A DNA stretch of 64,000 bases, taken from Morella rubra (Eukaryota > Streptophyta > Magnoliopsida > Fagales > Myricaceae). Positions 34,864-46,040 of the stretch are shown one piece after another. Below the pieces are notes generated by a model, which saw nothing but the letters and a program-made list of their open reading frames with translations, was not told where the DNA came from and ran no database searches. Position 1 is the first letter of the stretch. The number at the start of each line of letters is the position of its first letter. A program made the position numbers and the translations under genes. Location of the stretch: assembly GCA_003952965.2 (NCBI GenBank), contig CM025850.1, forward strand, positions 22,305,484 through 22,369,483, given 5' to 3'.

Positions 34864-36849
34864 ATGAACCCTATAGAACAAGTTCGCAACGTCAAGCTTC
34901 GGCATTTTGATTTTGAACACTTGGAATCGCCATCTTGCTTGAATTTGAGTGGTCAAAGGAGGAAAAAGGGCATCTGTGGATTTCGATAGCTGGTTTGAAG
35001 TGAGCGACACTGTTTATCTCTACAAAGTGGGTTGTAGGACGGTGAGAAATGTCTCAAGGTAAGAACCTATCTTGCTTCTTTATATTTCTTAGTATCTTTT
35101 GTTCGAGAACCATGAAAAGGATGTGCTACTTTGTTTAAAAAGTTGTTTTGTAGCTTTCTCGTGTGTGTTTAAGGGTTTTTTTTATGTGTTGTCTGGTGTC
35201 TTTTAGTGCAATGTGTGCTGTTGGCTTTTGGTGTTGTCGTATTCTTAGAATAAGTGTGAATTATTGTTTTCTTTTGTTATTGATGCATATAATAACTCTT
35301 GGTCACTAGGTTTTCAATTCATTTCATTTAATATTTGAACGCACATACATTGTTTTCTATTACAGTGGTCCCAGATTCATTTGCAGGGATTTCCTCAAGA
35401 ATAGAAAAAGGAAAAAATGTACCTTTAGAAGGAAGTGGGTATGTATGGCTCACTAAACCCTCGAAATTAAATATGTTGGATCCCTTTTTTCCTCTATGAA
35501 TCCTAACAGTTGATAGACTAATTACCGTAAGAGTATAAATCACAAAATCAGTTTATGCTATTTTATTACCTTTATGTGAAAAGAATATTATACCAAAACT
35601 GGTACTATTCCTAAACATGTGTTAATGCATGTATTATGCTATTTTATCTTATATTGTGCTGTTATTTTTTGGCTGATAAGAAATCGATGTCCTCTTGCTA
35701 GTTATTTTTTTGGCTGATCCATGTATATGTACCTTAGTTGTTATTCTCTCCTTTTCCATTTTGATTTTTTCTCCCTTACATTTAGTACATTCCTTGAGGA
35801 TAATGATAAGTTATATACCTGGTTCCTGGTGAGTGCAAAGGTGTTTTTATTTAATTATTGAATGTTCTATTTCTTTGTTGATTACATGGAAATGTGAGTG
35901 TATTTTTTTCAAGTTATGGGCAGCTATTGATCCAGGTAGTCCTTATTTAGATGTAGTGATTTCAAATTTTTCATATTCAAGTTGAATTTGTTTCATTTAT
36001 GAGTATACTGCCATAAAAATTTTTCCCCATATGCAACAAGTGTAATGACTCAGATATGCATTTGAATAATGGATGTCTAACCCCATAAAGCAAGACTTGA
36101 GAATGATATTGTCAAATTTTGTAGAAATATTCCATAGCACTTGTTGTGATCAGCCATTAACTTTGTTAATTTCACCCAAGTCTTTCTTGAAAATATTTTC
36201 TTATTGTGTCAATATTGACTTATGAGTATAGGGGGATTTCACACTGGACTGCGATAGAAATGAGGATAGTTAATGGATAAAAACAAAATTGGTCTTCAGC
36301 TATAAGACTTATAGGTATGATCTACATAATATTTATAAGAAATATGCAATCAAAGCAGCAGCACTAGCCAATCCTCGGGAGGAAATGTGTGAAGAAACCA
36401 AGAAGATCATGTGTGAGCAATGGAGGGAGGAGGGGTACGAGGTGAAAAATATTGTCGGCCAAATTTTTCCTTCACTATAACCAGTTACAATTTAGAATAT
36501 TCTTAGTGTTCATTACACGGTTGGTGTTGGTCTCCATATATAGGGTGTGCTAACTAAATGTTAACTCTACAATAATTTTTTTGCAGTAAGTTTGTGAGAA
36601 AAAATTAGTTGATAGGAGAAAGCTTAAATTGCCTCACACTATTGGTTCAAAGTCTCTGCAAAACATGTTCGCAAAGAAGGTTACAATATTATAGTCTTGG
36701 TTTATATTAAGAAATATGGTTTTCACATCAACTAATGCCTTCAAAATATGCAGACTGAAAGCAAGGAAAATGTGATCGAACTCTACAAACGATCCCATGC
36801 TCGAAAATTGGATGGAAAATTGATAAATGAGGTGGTAGAGGCCATATAT
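34864..36849 (+). pseudogene. Plant transposase-domain (Ptta/En-Spm type) gene remnant
   Basis: Three spliced blocks fit this plant family. About 36289-36450 reads YKTYRYDLHNIYKKYA and EEMCEETKKIMCEQW. About 36587-36680, after TTGCAG, reads CEKKLVDRRKLKLPHTIGSK, matching the family signature N-R-x-K-L-x-x-P-H-T-x-G-S-K-S. The third, 36754-36849, starts after GCAG and reads ENVIELYKRSHARKLDGK then INEVVEAIY before a GT donor. Upstream candidate exons (34864-34986 and 34990-35057) are not recognised. The domain occurs in CACTA-type TNP proteins and in domesticated or captured copies. Boundaries are approximate and an intact frame is not shown. Confidence 0.55.
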
Positions 36850-37418
36850 GTAAGTATCGGTTTGCATCGCCTAAATGCAGCGGAATTAATATTCGTGCAT
36901 TCCCTTATTACGTGTTGTTTTTATCATGAAACCGATATCGATGATAAAATGTAAGAAGAGGCACTTGTTGGGGACGTTAGTGTCCGTCGAGTGTTTCAAT
37001 TGGTTGTGTTAGTGTGTTGTAAGTGGTCAGCATTTTTCGAGGTTGCAAAAATGGGAAATAAATTGGCGCATGAACAATAAAGGGTCAGGTTTTTAGGCAT
37101 GTGCTTGGTAAAACATTAACATTGATTGTGATTATGCTTAGTTATGACTTGTTACTATTGTATTTAGGAAAAAAATCATTATTGTTTCTGTTGATTTGGA
37201 CTTACTTGTTATATTCAGAAATTGATACCAATAGATTTGTGGGATATTCACTCGAGATGTAAGGCATATTAAGAGATTCAAATTCATCATGTGTATGCTC
37301 TTTAAAAGTTGAACAAGGGATGTTGTATTGGTTATGAAGACTTGATCTGAGATGAATTTTATTGAACCAAGACATAATACCCCTGTTTGGATTAATAAAA
37401 AAAAATTAATTTTTTTTT

Positions 37419-38105
37419 GCTTAATTGCACCCAGGGCCCCAGGAGTATTCAAAGGTTGCAAATAAGTCCCCGAGGTAACGTTTTCAACAATTAAGGGATG
37501 TTTATTTTTCTAAAATATTGTAAAATTTTTAGGATTTTGATAGAATTATGAATATTTATGTAGATTGGAGTTTTATAGGTTTTTGTGTAAAGATTGTTAA
37601 AAAGTTTTAAAGATATTTAATTTTTGTTGGAGTTTGTAAAAAGGTGTAGACAGAGATTATTTGATGTAATTGTTTAATAAAAAAATATTGGAGTTAGGTG
37701 AAAAAGTATGGAGAGATAAGATTTATTATCATTTTTTTTTTAAAGGCATTGGATTTTGTGTGAAAAGTTGTTGGAGATTGTGTAAAAAATATTAGTGTTT
37801 GTGTATGAATTTTTAAATTTTGAGCAAATTTTGTGGACTTTTGTTTTTTTTTGCAAATTTTGTTGAATACATCTATATTCTAGAATACTTTTGTAAACAA
37901 GCATGCCCTTAGACCCTTAAGATAGAGTCAAATCGAGGCCCCTCCATCCACATTAACGCCATTCTTTAAAATTCACGTCATAAAAATTAGAAAGCACCAC
38001 CTATCCAATTAAAACGTCCACGCCACATCTGTGCTAGGTGTCTACCAGCTCACCTCGCCTTCAAACAAAAAAACCAACTTAATGAAGATGACATCGTTCA
38101 ACATG
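37419..38105. repeat. MULE-2 left terminal inverted repeat (split by a MITE)
   Basis: Parts 37419-37493 and 37909-38105 match the reverse complement of 47165-47453. Shared phrases include AGAAAGC, CTTCAAACAAAAAAACC and GATGACATCGTT. Probable promoter of the GRF gene. Confidence 0.85.
37494..37908. mobile_element. Harbinger-type MITE in the MULE-2 left TIR
   Basis: 415 bp, ends AGGGATGTTTATTTTTC and GTAAACAAGCATGCCC, between TTA repeats (37491-37493 and 37909-37911). The uninterrupted right TIR (CAACAATTAGACCC) shows the exact pre-insertion sequence. Confidence 0.85.
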
Positions 38106-38270
38106 CCCTCATCTTCTACACATCGCACACGCCATTTCTGTTCCAATTTCTTCGATTGAAAAGAACCCTACTACAATTCCCAAATTTTTCTCTCCTACCT
38201 ATTCACACAAAGAACCAATCTTCCCATTTTGTCTCCTCCTTGCGCATTCCTTATGGACGCTCAAAGGTAA

Positions 38271-39410
38271 ATGGATTCTGTTTCCAACTCATCTTGCCGG
38301 CGTTCTAGTTTGTCACAACAATCGGTTTCCTTGAAATGGCATGGTCTCTTGCTTAAGCTTCCATTGTGCCAATGTGAGCTTGAGGCATGCTTGAGGACTT
38401 CACTGACTGATGGAAACCCAAGACGAATATTCTATGAGTGTCCCATGTACAGTGGAAGTTCGGTAAGTCTAGTTGTGTTTTGACGATTAACAACCACGAG
38501 TTTACTTGGTAAAACTGATGGTACGCTTATTGATCTTTGTGATTCATTCTGTCTACATCTAATAACATATTTACAACGTTTATTGCATTCCTATTAATTG
38601 CTTCTGTAATGACGAATAAGATCATCAACGTGTAACACTTCTTAAAAGAGAAATTCTAGTATGATTAAGTTTTCCTTCCTTATTCCAGAGCAGAGTAGTT
38701 AAACAGTTGTTTTCTTATATTCTTTTGCTATTGAAAGAAAACTAGGGGTGAAATTTTGCTTTAAGACTAACAAGATATGGCTAAAAAGCTCGGTAAGAAT
38801 CATTCAATTAGTTGGTTTGAAATAATTAGATTAGCTTATCTCTTAGGAATTAAATTGTGGTTTCTAGATAGATGTTGCTTGAAAGGCAAGAAAAAGACAA
38901 AAGTAAGCTCTTCGTTCTTAATACATTTTGTTTGCTATTATTTATAAGTTGCGAATGATGTCAATGGGTCAAAAAGGCACTCACGAGCCCATCCGGTGCA
39001 ATGGGAAAATAAGCTATCTGTTAACTGGCAATTGTTACCTAAAGTATAATTGAAAGTAAATGAAAATTTGTTAGTTAGAATGTATTTCAAGAAGATTATT
39101 GAAATAGTAAATGACAATCTGTTCGATATAAGTGCTTGAAAGAAACTTTAATTAACATTATTTTTTATCTATGCTTTATTCTGTATTTCGACAGAAGAAG
39201 CGCTGCTGCAATTTTTTCCAGTGGGTTGACCCCCCAACATGTTAGCGTGATGAAGAGTTCCTACATTCAATGATCAAGAAAATGAAGTGGATGGAAGAGG
39301 AAGCCCGAAAATAGAAGGCAAAACAACATCGATTGACTATGTTCTTAATTGGATTTGTGATGTCAAATGTGGTTGTTGTTGTAATGATAATTTGTATTTG
39401 GTGTATTTAG
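38271..39410 (+). pseudogene. GRF zinc-finger / helical / membrane-anchor gene of MULE-2
   Basis: Exon 1 (38271-38462, 64 codons) has a Ser-rich start and then CQCELEACLRTSLTDGNPRR and IFYECPMYSGSS, a clear first half of a GRF zinc finger. GTAAGT donor at 38463. Exon 2 (39195-39410, after CGACAG) gives KKRCCNFFQWVDPPTC, the second half, then a charged helix (EEFLHSMIKKMKWMEEEARK) and a hydrophobic C terminus (FVMSNVVVVVMIICIWCI). Two in-frame stops (after PTC and after EEARK) break it, otherwise it keeps phase to the final stop at 39408-39410. It is the best preserved of the three copies. The predicted product is about 135 residues with a C-terminal membrane anchor. GRF domains bind single-stranded nucleic acid in known proteins; no role is known here. 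Confidence 0.82.
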
Positions 39411-39453
39411 TTCGAGGACTTCAGTGTTAGTGTACTCACACTTTGGTTATATA

Positions 39454-40602
39454 TGTTGGCTTTGTAGTCACAATCAATGTTTTGATGATAACAATAGAAC
39501 TAATTGAAATGTAAAGCAAAGAAGATCCAAAATGAGCACAAAGCAATCAAGCACATCCCTTTCAATAAAATGACTCTTAAAGTGAAGACTCAAGATGTTA
39601 GTCTAACTTTTGTAACTGACTTCATCTTTAATAAGGATTTGAACCACACACTTGCATATTTCTTCAAAACTTGCATAAACTGTTTTACCACTTGTTTTGA
39701 AGATTAAAAATGTTTTAATGGCTTCAAATTATCCCAATTAAACTTTCAAACCTTTTATATTTATGGGAAGTTAGTGTTTAAAATTGGGTATTTAAGTTGG
39801 TCAAAATCGTGTTTTAAATCAACATGTGCTTAAGTTGAGAGGTCGACCGGTTGGTGAAGCAGTCGACTGGCATACAACCACTTGGTATAGTGGTCGACCA
39901 GTATTTTTAAAAAAGAGTCTTCTGAGTTTGACACTATGACCGTTAGGTAACAGAAACTTGCAGCGTTGACCGGCTCGTCGTGAATTTTGACAGATCGACC
40001 CTTAACGGCTATTTTTCTTATGAGGCCTATTTAAAGCCATCCCTAAGCCTCATAAATGTTGCTGAACAACCAAAATCATTTTACTAAGGCTAAGAGTGAT
40101 AAAAAAACCTTTGAATCCTACTTCTAACATCATTCACACATAATCATCACTTTCACATCCTTGTTATTGTGTGAAGCCTAAGAGATAGAAATTTTTCATT
40201 GTAACATCTACTCCATCAAGGGAGTTTAGTGAGCATTTTCGTTCATCCTTCTACATTTCTAAGAGAGTGATTCTCTTGTTTCTTTTGGTGAGGGTTGTTC
40301 ATCGAAAGAAGGAGTTTGGAGAGGTTTGTTCTCAAACTCGTTCTTGAAGCTTGAAGAGGTGTTTCTCAAGCTCAAGTGTAAGGAAACTTTCCCTTGGTTG
40401 AAGGGAGCATAGTGGAGAAACCTCAAGGCTCGGTAAAGGAGCTTGAGGGGTGGATGTGTTTGCCGAACCACCTAAAAATCTTGTTTTGCTTCTCTTCCCT
40501 TATCTCCTACTAGTATCTTGTTCTAATTTTAGGGTGAGTTTTGAAAAAGTTTTGAAACCCAATTCACCCCCCTCTTGGGTTGCTTTAATCCTTGGATTTA
40601 CA
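39454..40602 (+). mobile_element. Copia-type solo LTR, family A, just 3' of the MULE-2 GRF gene
   Basis: 1149 bp, TGTTGGCTTTGTAGTCACAATC ... CTTGGATTTACA, with perfect 5-bp duplications ATATA (39449-39453 and 40603-40607). Holds GGTCGACC-type palindromes at about 39840-39980. It lies only 43 bp past the GRF stop codon. Confidence 0.95.
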
Positions 40603-40859
40603 ATATAGTTATTTTGAATTTTGTATTTAGTTTTCCCAATGTTGGATTTTAGTAGGGTAGTGTTGTGTTTTTAGTTTCAAGATGTTCAATGTAAATGCTC
40701 TTGCAAGTGTGAGCAATGCACTCAGATTCTTCTTGTTAAATGTGGCAAACCTGTTGTATATTTCAATGCACTCAGTTTCATCTCACCATTTTAGTTCCAT
40801 TGACTCACTCAAGTTCCTTTAGAAAGTACAATGTCTCCAAAAAAAATGCTTATCAAAAA

Positions 40860-41330
40860 CAAGATTTACACTAAAACACAACATATTTTTTAGCAATTCC
40901 ATAGCAACAAAAGTGGCAGCAAAACCATATCTAAAAAGTCACAGCAATACCAACCATTTTTGGCAACAATTCCATTACAAAAGTGACGTTGCATTACATT
41001 ATAAAAGTAGCAACAAAACCCACAGCAAATCCACAGATTTGTAATCCATTCCCATTCCCTAGCAACAAAAGTGACAAGATCATAAATCTTTGAACGACAT
41101 TACAATTCCCATTCCTTTTCCATTACAATTCCAAAGCACAATGTCATCAATTCCATTACAAAAGGGGCGACATTACTGTGAAATCTAGTGGCAACAAAAC
41201 AACAGCTTCACAAACTTCATATACCTAAAAAGCCAACACTGTTCATTTCATATACAACTTCTTGATAAGGTTCATAAATAACCAACAAAATCAAAAATCA
41301 CAGAAATGGTAGCTTCACAAACGAATTTGT
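40860..41330. repeat. Degenerate short repeats between the convergent MULE-2 genes
   Basis: Repeated phrases AGCAACAAAAGTG, TTCCATTACAAAAG and CAATTCCCATTCC recur with irregular spacing through 40910-41190. No gene. The position matches the minisatellite spacer of MULE-1. Confidence 0.55.
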
Positions 41331-41334
41331 CATT

Positions 41335-44300
41335 GTGTTGCTCTTGTTCTCTCAACTCCATGTACGCGCGCCTACCTGCAAAACAGTCTGTTGGTTGCGA
41401 TCCTGTAGCAGCTCCTTCGCTTTGCTGGTTGCGAAAAATTATAGTGACATTAAATGTTACCTAAATATGCTGAGTTTGAGTGGCAGCATTACCCTCTCCA
41501 GCTGGTTGAGACACAGTAGCTCTAGACCTTGTCCTCGTTGTAGCGCTACTTCCCTCCATGTCAGTGTGCTACAATGGATAAGGTAAAACAGCATCTCTCA
41601 GTTAATTGTAAATGTGACATCATGAGAAAATAAGGATCAATTATGTGAGTCTAAATAACAACCCAAGAGGGGGGTGAATTGGGTTTATCAAAAACTCTTC
41701 CCTTTTTAATAAAAATGCAGATCTGGAAAATATACTATTTCTACAAATACAAGAGCAAATCTGAATATGCTTAATGCTTCTTAATAAGAAGAACAATAAA
41801 TCATAAAGCATAAATCTCCACAAGTATGAATATGTACTGAAACGTAAGAGTTAGAGTTAGAGAGATGACACCGTAATTTTAGGTGGTTCGGCCAACACTT
41901 GCCTACGTCCACCCCCAAGGCTATTGACTTCCTTGGGCTTCCTTCACTATTCTCCAAATAGCAAATACACCTTAGCTTCCCGGGTGCTAAGGAACCTTTA
42001 CAAAGCGTTTTTCGAGCTCACGCTTCAACTCTCTCACAAATCCCAAAACCTAGGGATTTCTTCTACTCTCACAAGTAGGACAAGTGTTTACCCAACACTC
42101 CTCACAAATCCCAAAAACCAAGGGATTTCTTCTACCCTCACGAGTAGGACAAGTGTTCACCCAACACTTAAGTGTTTTACAAATAATGGTACAATAAGGA
42201 ATGGCTCTCTAAGCCGAATATGCAAGTGGAAAGCTCACAAGTGTGGAATGGCTCTCTAAGCCGAATAGCAAATGGAAAGCTCAATAAAGTGCAAGAAGAA
42301 AAATTCTTGAATGAAACCTAAAGTTTGGCAAGTAGGAGCACAAGCTTTCTTGATAGGTGCGGTCTTCCCTCTTCTTCAAAGCACTTTCTCTCTCTAGAAG
42401 TTAGGGCACGATTGATTGCAAGTGTGTTGTGTCTTCTTCAAGAAACTTCTCTCTCTTTGGAGGCTAGATCGTCAAGGATAAGCACGAGAAGAAGATTTAA
42501 CAATGGGAGCTTTGATCTTGAAGGAATCAACAAATGAAATCTTTGGATCTTGCTTTCTCTCTCTATCGAGGTAGATTTTGAATAATGATGCAAGTCCTTG
42601 CTTTCTCTCTCTATCTCATTCTATATATAGTCCTCTAGGCTTCAAGGGTCTTCTTGTAAAGTTTGAGTGCCGTTGGAGGTCATTTGAGACCATTTGGAGA
42701 CTTTTTGATGAGTTGGCGTCATTCCAGGATTCTGCAAAATCGCACTATGTGTCGACACATTGATGGTATGTGCTGACACATTAAAACTTGGCCTGGAAAC
42801 ATGCTCTCGGGTGTTAGCAAGTGTCGACACTGTCAATGACAATAGTGTCGACACATTGAACACTTAGTCTGAAAATGCTGTCGACACCAAGAATTTTGCA
42901 TTCTGGAGTAAGTGTAATGTGTTGGCACTTGTCTTTAATGTGTCGACACATATAACTACTGGAGAGAAAAATCAGCAACTTAAAAGTGTCCAATCCATTC
43001 CAACACTTCTTTAAACACCTACAATATGAAAAATTGATCAATTAACTTGTGTAATGGTATTCAAGTACTTAGAAATATTTTAGAAAGATAACCTCAATAT
43101 TTGAAATAAATCCTTTAGAAAAGAGGATTGACAATGTAAAATCTAAAATCCTTCAAAACTTAGAATTTTGTTATCATCAAAATCAATTAAAGATTGTTTG
43201 CAAAACAACCTGGGCTAACAAATTACATTGGTATCTATCTGTTGTCTTCTTCTTTTTCTTGGAATCATGGCTGCACTGGATGTACCCTCTCTATCCTATA
43301 AAAAAAACAGTTTATTCAAATGATATTAGTAGTGAACATAAAAAAAACACATATCAAAACTCCAGTCGATTTTAATTCACCCTTCTTAACTTCTTGACAA
43401 AAGGTTTAAGGGAAAATTTTCTCTCCCCCAGTTTAGGTGGGTTCTTGCATCGTTGCCAATTATGGTTAAATGCTCTACACCATCCACACTTTGTTCTATA
43501 CCCTCACCTTGACACTCGGTGTGGTGGTGGTAGCTCGTCCAAAGCCCTTCTGTGAGACTTTCTCGGCCTCCCCCTATGTTTGGGAGGGAAGGTAGGATCG
43601 CAGTCAATGTGTGGCCATTCCTCTAGACTAGACATCGTCTCTATGGTTGGCAGATAAGATCTGCAATATGCTTCAATCCAGTAATAAGGATCAACAAGCT
43701 CCTCTGGCTCCTCCCTCACAAAGTATATTGCACTTACAGCGTACGGGCACAGAATTCCGTTCAATTGTTATCTTCCACACGAGCAAGATGTTCCCGGAAT
43801 ATTAACCACCATTCTTTCTTTTGTGTGGTGGTCAACTTCAAATTCTACCCTGGTCCCCTATCTACATATAAAGTGACTGCCAGCTTTTTTGTTTTTCTCC
43901 AACTTTTCTTGAATCCTTGGGCAAATATCAAACTTTGCCTCCTTGACACCTTCACTCTTAGAGCAGAATCGATTCATAAGCATCCTTCTAATGACTTCTA
44001 TCATACTCAATAAGGGCTTATCCCTAGCCTCAAGCACCTAGAAATTGAACGTCTCCACTATGTTTTTTAAAAGAACATGCTCTTGGTGTACGTGCTAAAT
44101 GCATGTCTAGACCAACACGTAGGATTGAGCTTTGAGAAATACGAATGGGTAGGTACAATTGAACCCTTCATATTTTTCATTTGCTAATTGAAGCCATTAA
44201 CAGTTGGAGCCTTTGCACACCGCCACAGTGTATCCTTGATTGCTTGCCCTTTCCATCCTTTTTTACTTCACATTTGCATGGAGATGCTTGAGACAATATC

Positions 44301-46040
44301 TGTGCTCTGTATCTAGCATTAGAATATCAAATGCGTCAAGTAAACCCTGCAAATACCGACAATCATGTAAGTAACAACATCATTTAAAAATGCTTAATGA
44401 CACGTGCAAATTTGATCAACTACAGACATTTTGTACCTTCAAATGGTCAGAAATAAAACTCCATCGTATGGAATCGTGAATACCAACATCATCCAACAAA
44501 AGTTCTAAGAACCAAACCATGACGCTCTACACTCCTTCTCACAAACAACATAAGCGAGTGGGTACATATCTTCATTTCCATCCTTAGCTACTGCACAGAA
44601 TAGCTGACCCCCAAACGGTCCCTTTAAGTGACATATGTCCACCAATATTAGGGGTCTACATCCCACTAAGAACCCTGCCTTGCATGCCTCCAGTCTGACA
44701 TACATTCATTTGAAGAAAGGCGGGTCCCTGTGAATCTTGACACAACTACTAAGATTTTATTTATGACGGCTGTGGCATAATCTCTACAGTACTTATAGTG
44801 CTCAGCATGCTTCCCATTTACTATTTCCAACGCACACTTGAGTGCACAGTAAGCTGTATGATTTGAGATGACCACCATGCAATCTCGTCTCACCTCTTCA
44901 ATCAAAGCCATGGTAGTTAAGTTGGGAGTATCTCTGATTTTTTCCAAGTACTGCCTCCCTACCCACTTGGCAGTCACATTCTTGTTAGTGTAATGGGTGC
45001 TACAATGTTGTTCAGTTGTGAATGTTTTAATCTGGAAGTCATTGCCTTCTTCTTCTTTGACACATGTATTCTCCAACTACAGTGCGTGTCCGCACACTTC
45101 ACAGTAAACCGCTTCTTGTCAATCTTAATGAAGGCGTGTACAAACCCAATCTGAATGCTAAAGGTTGACAACACCCTCCTAAACAACTTTAGATCTCTGA
45201 ATCTCATTCCCTTTACTAGCCTGAGCCTCTTCCCAGCATTTAGATCTTCCTCATAGAATTCTCGACATCTATCCCTCCAATTATTCACACCCTCCTCTTC
45301 CCTCTCATCCATGCTGGGAAGATCCTCACTATCCTCACCCCCCCCCCCCCCCCGAAAGTCTATTTTCCTCCGCCGGCCTGCACATTGAAGCAACCGAGCC
45401 AAACCAAGACATGACATTTTCCCTCGCCTTTGCAGCTTCTTCTTGGTTCTCGATGTTGTTATATAACTCGGGCCCCTCTGGTTCACTATCCTCAAACTCA
45501 CTGAAGATGAGAAGCTCATGCTCATCCTCCCCAACATTTTCATCTTCTATTCCACCAATGTCCACATTCTCTCCCCCAACACCATGTTCAACAGCCCCTC
45601 CATCATCCTCAACCCCCCCCCCCCCCCAATGACATCTAAATCAGTGGGTCCATCGTTATAAGGAGCTCCGCCTCCAACTCCCTCGGTCCCAACATCATCA
45701 TTACTTTCCTTGGAGTAAAAGACCGGATCATCCATGGAGTGCTCTATTTATATGTGCATCTCCTAACATTATCTTTCCTGACCCTCTGTATAAAATGCCA
45801 ACAATCATCATCTATCTCAACATATGAGAAGTCACCAACACCTTCGTCCTAGAACATCCATGCAAGCCTCAATACATTCAAATAACCCAAATGTTTCCTT
45901 GCAAAATTCTTAATCACAATTGTTGACAAGTAGTCTGAATCCTCATTGCCACAGTAGTTAGTCTCTCCCCCGATGTATCTACGTTCGGCGAAGCTTATTG
46001 ATCCCTGGTGGTGTATATAAAGGTACACCATTCTCTTCAA
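41335..46040 (-). pseudogene. MuDR/MULE transposase of MULE-2 (frameshifted, split by a solo LTR)
   Basis: The N terminus near 46031 reads MVYLYIHHQGSISFAERRYI and GGETNYCGNEDSDY, the N-terminal MULE module. An acidic region follows (45720-45340), with two G homopolymers on the coding strand (45613-45627 and 45338-45353) at or near frame changes. The zinc-binding module reads KGMRFRDLKLFRRVLSTFSI and CADTHCSWRIHV. Then come RLEACKAGFLVGCRP and LVDICHLKGPFGGQLF, the DDE core start (44600-44700), and EHRYCLKHLHANVK. The SWIM finger reads CSCG and GILCPYAVSAIY (His replaced by Tyr), followed by RGRPRKSHRRALDE and a zinc knuckle CGWCRAFNHNWQRC. After the LTR (41644-43220) the tail reads EGSSATTRTRSRATVSQPAG. 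Several frameshifts and stops make it inactive. Confidence 0.9.
41644..43220 (-). mobile_element. Copia-type solo LTR, family B, in the MULE-2 transposase tail
   Basis: 1577 bp; on the minus strand it starts TGTTAGCCCAGGTTGTTTTGC. Perfect 5-bp duplications AATTA (41639-41643 and 43221-43225). It is longer than its relatives partly because of internal tandem duplications at 42034-42168 (about 67-bp unit with CTCACAAATCCCAAAA) and at 42198-42290 (unit with GGAATGGCTCTCTAAGCCG). The TGTGTCGACACA palindrome array lies at 42748-42952. Confidence 0.95.

Noticed and set aside
42034-42290. Repeat-spacer look resembling a CRISPR-like array
   Set aside because: Only two copies each of two different units inside a plant LTR; simple tandem duplications.
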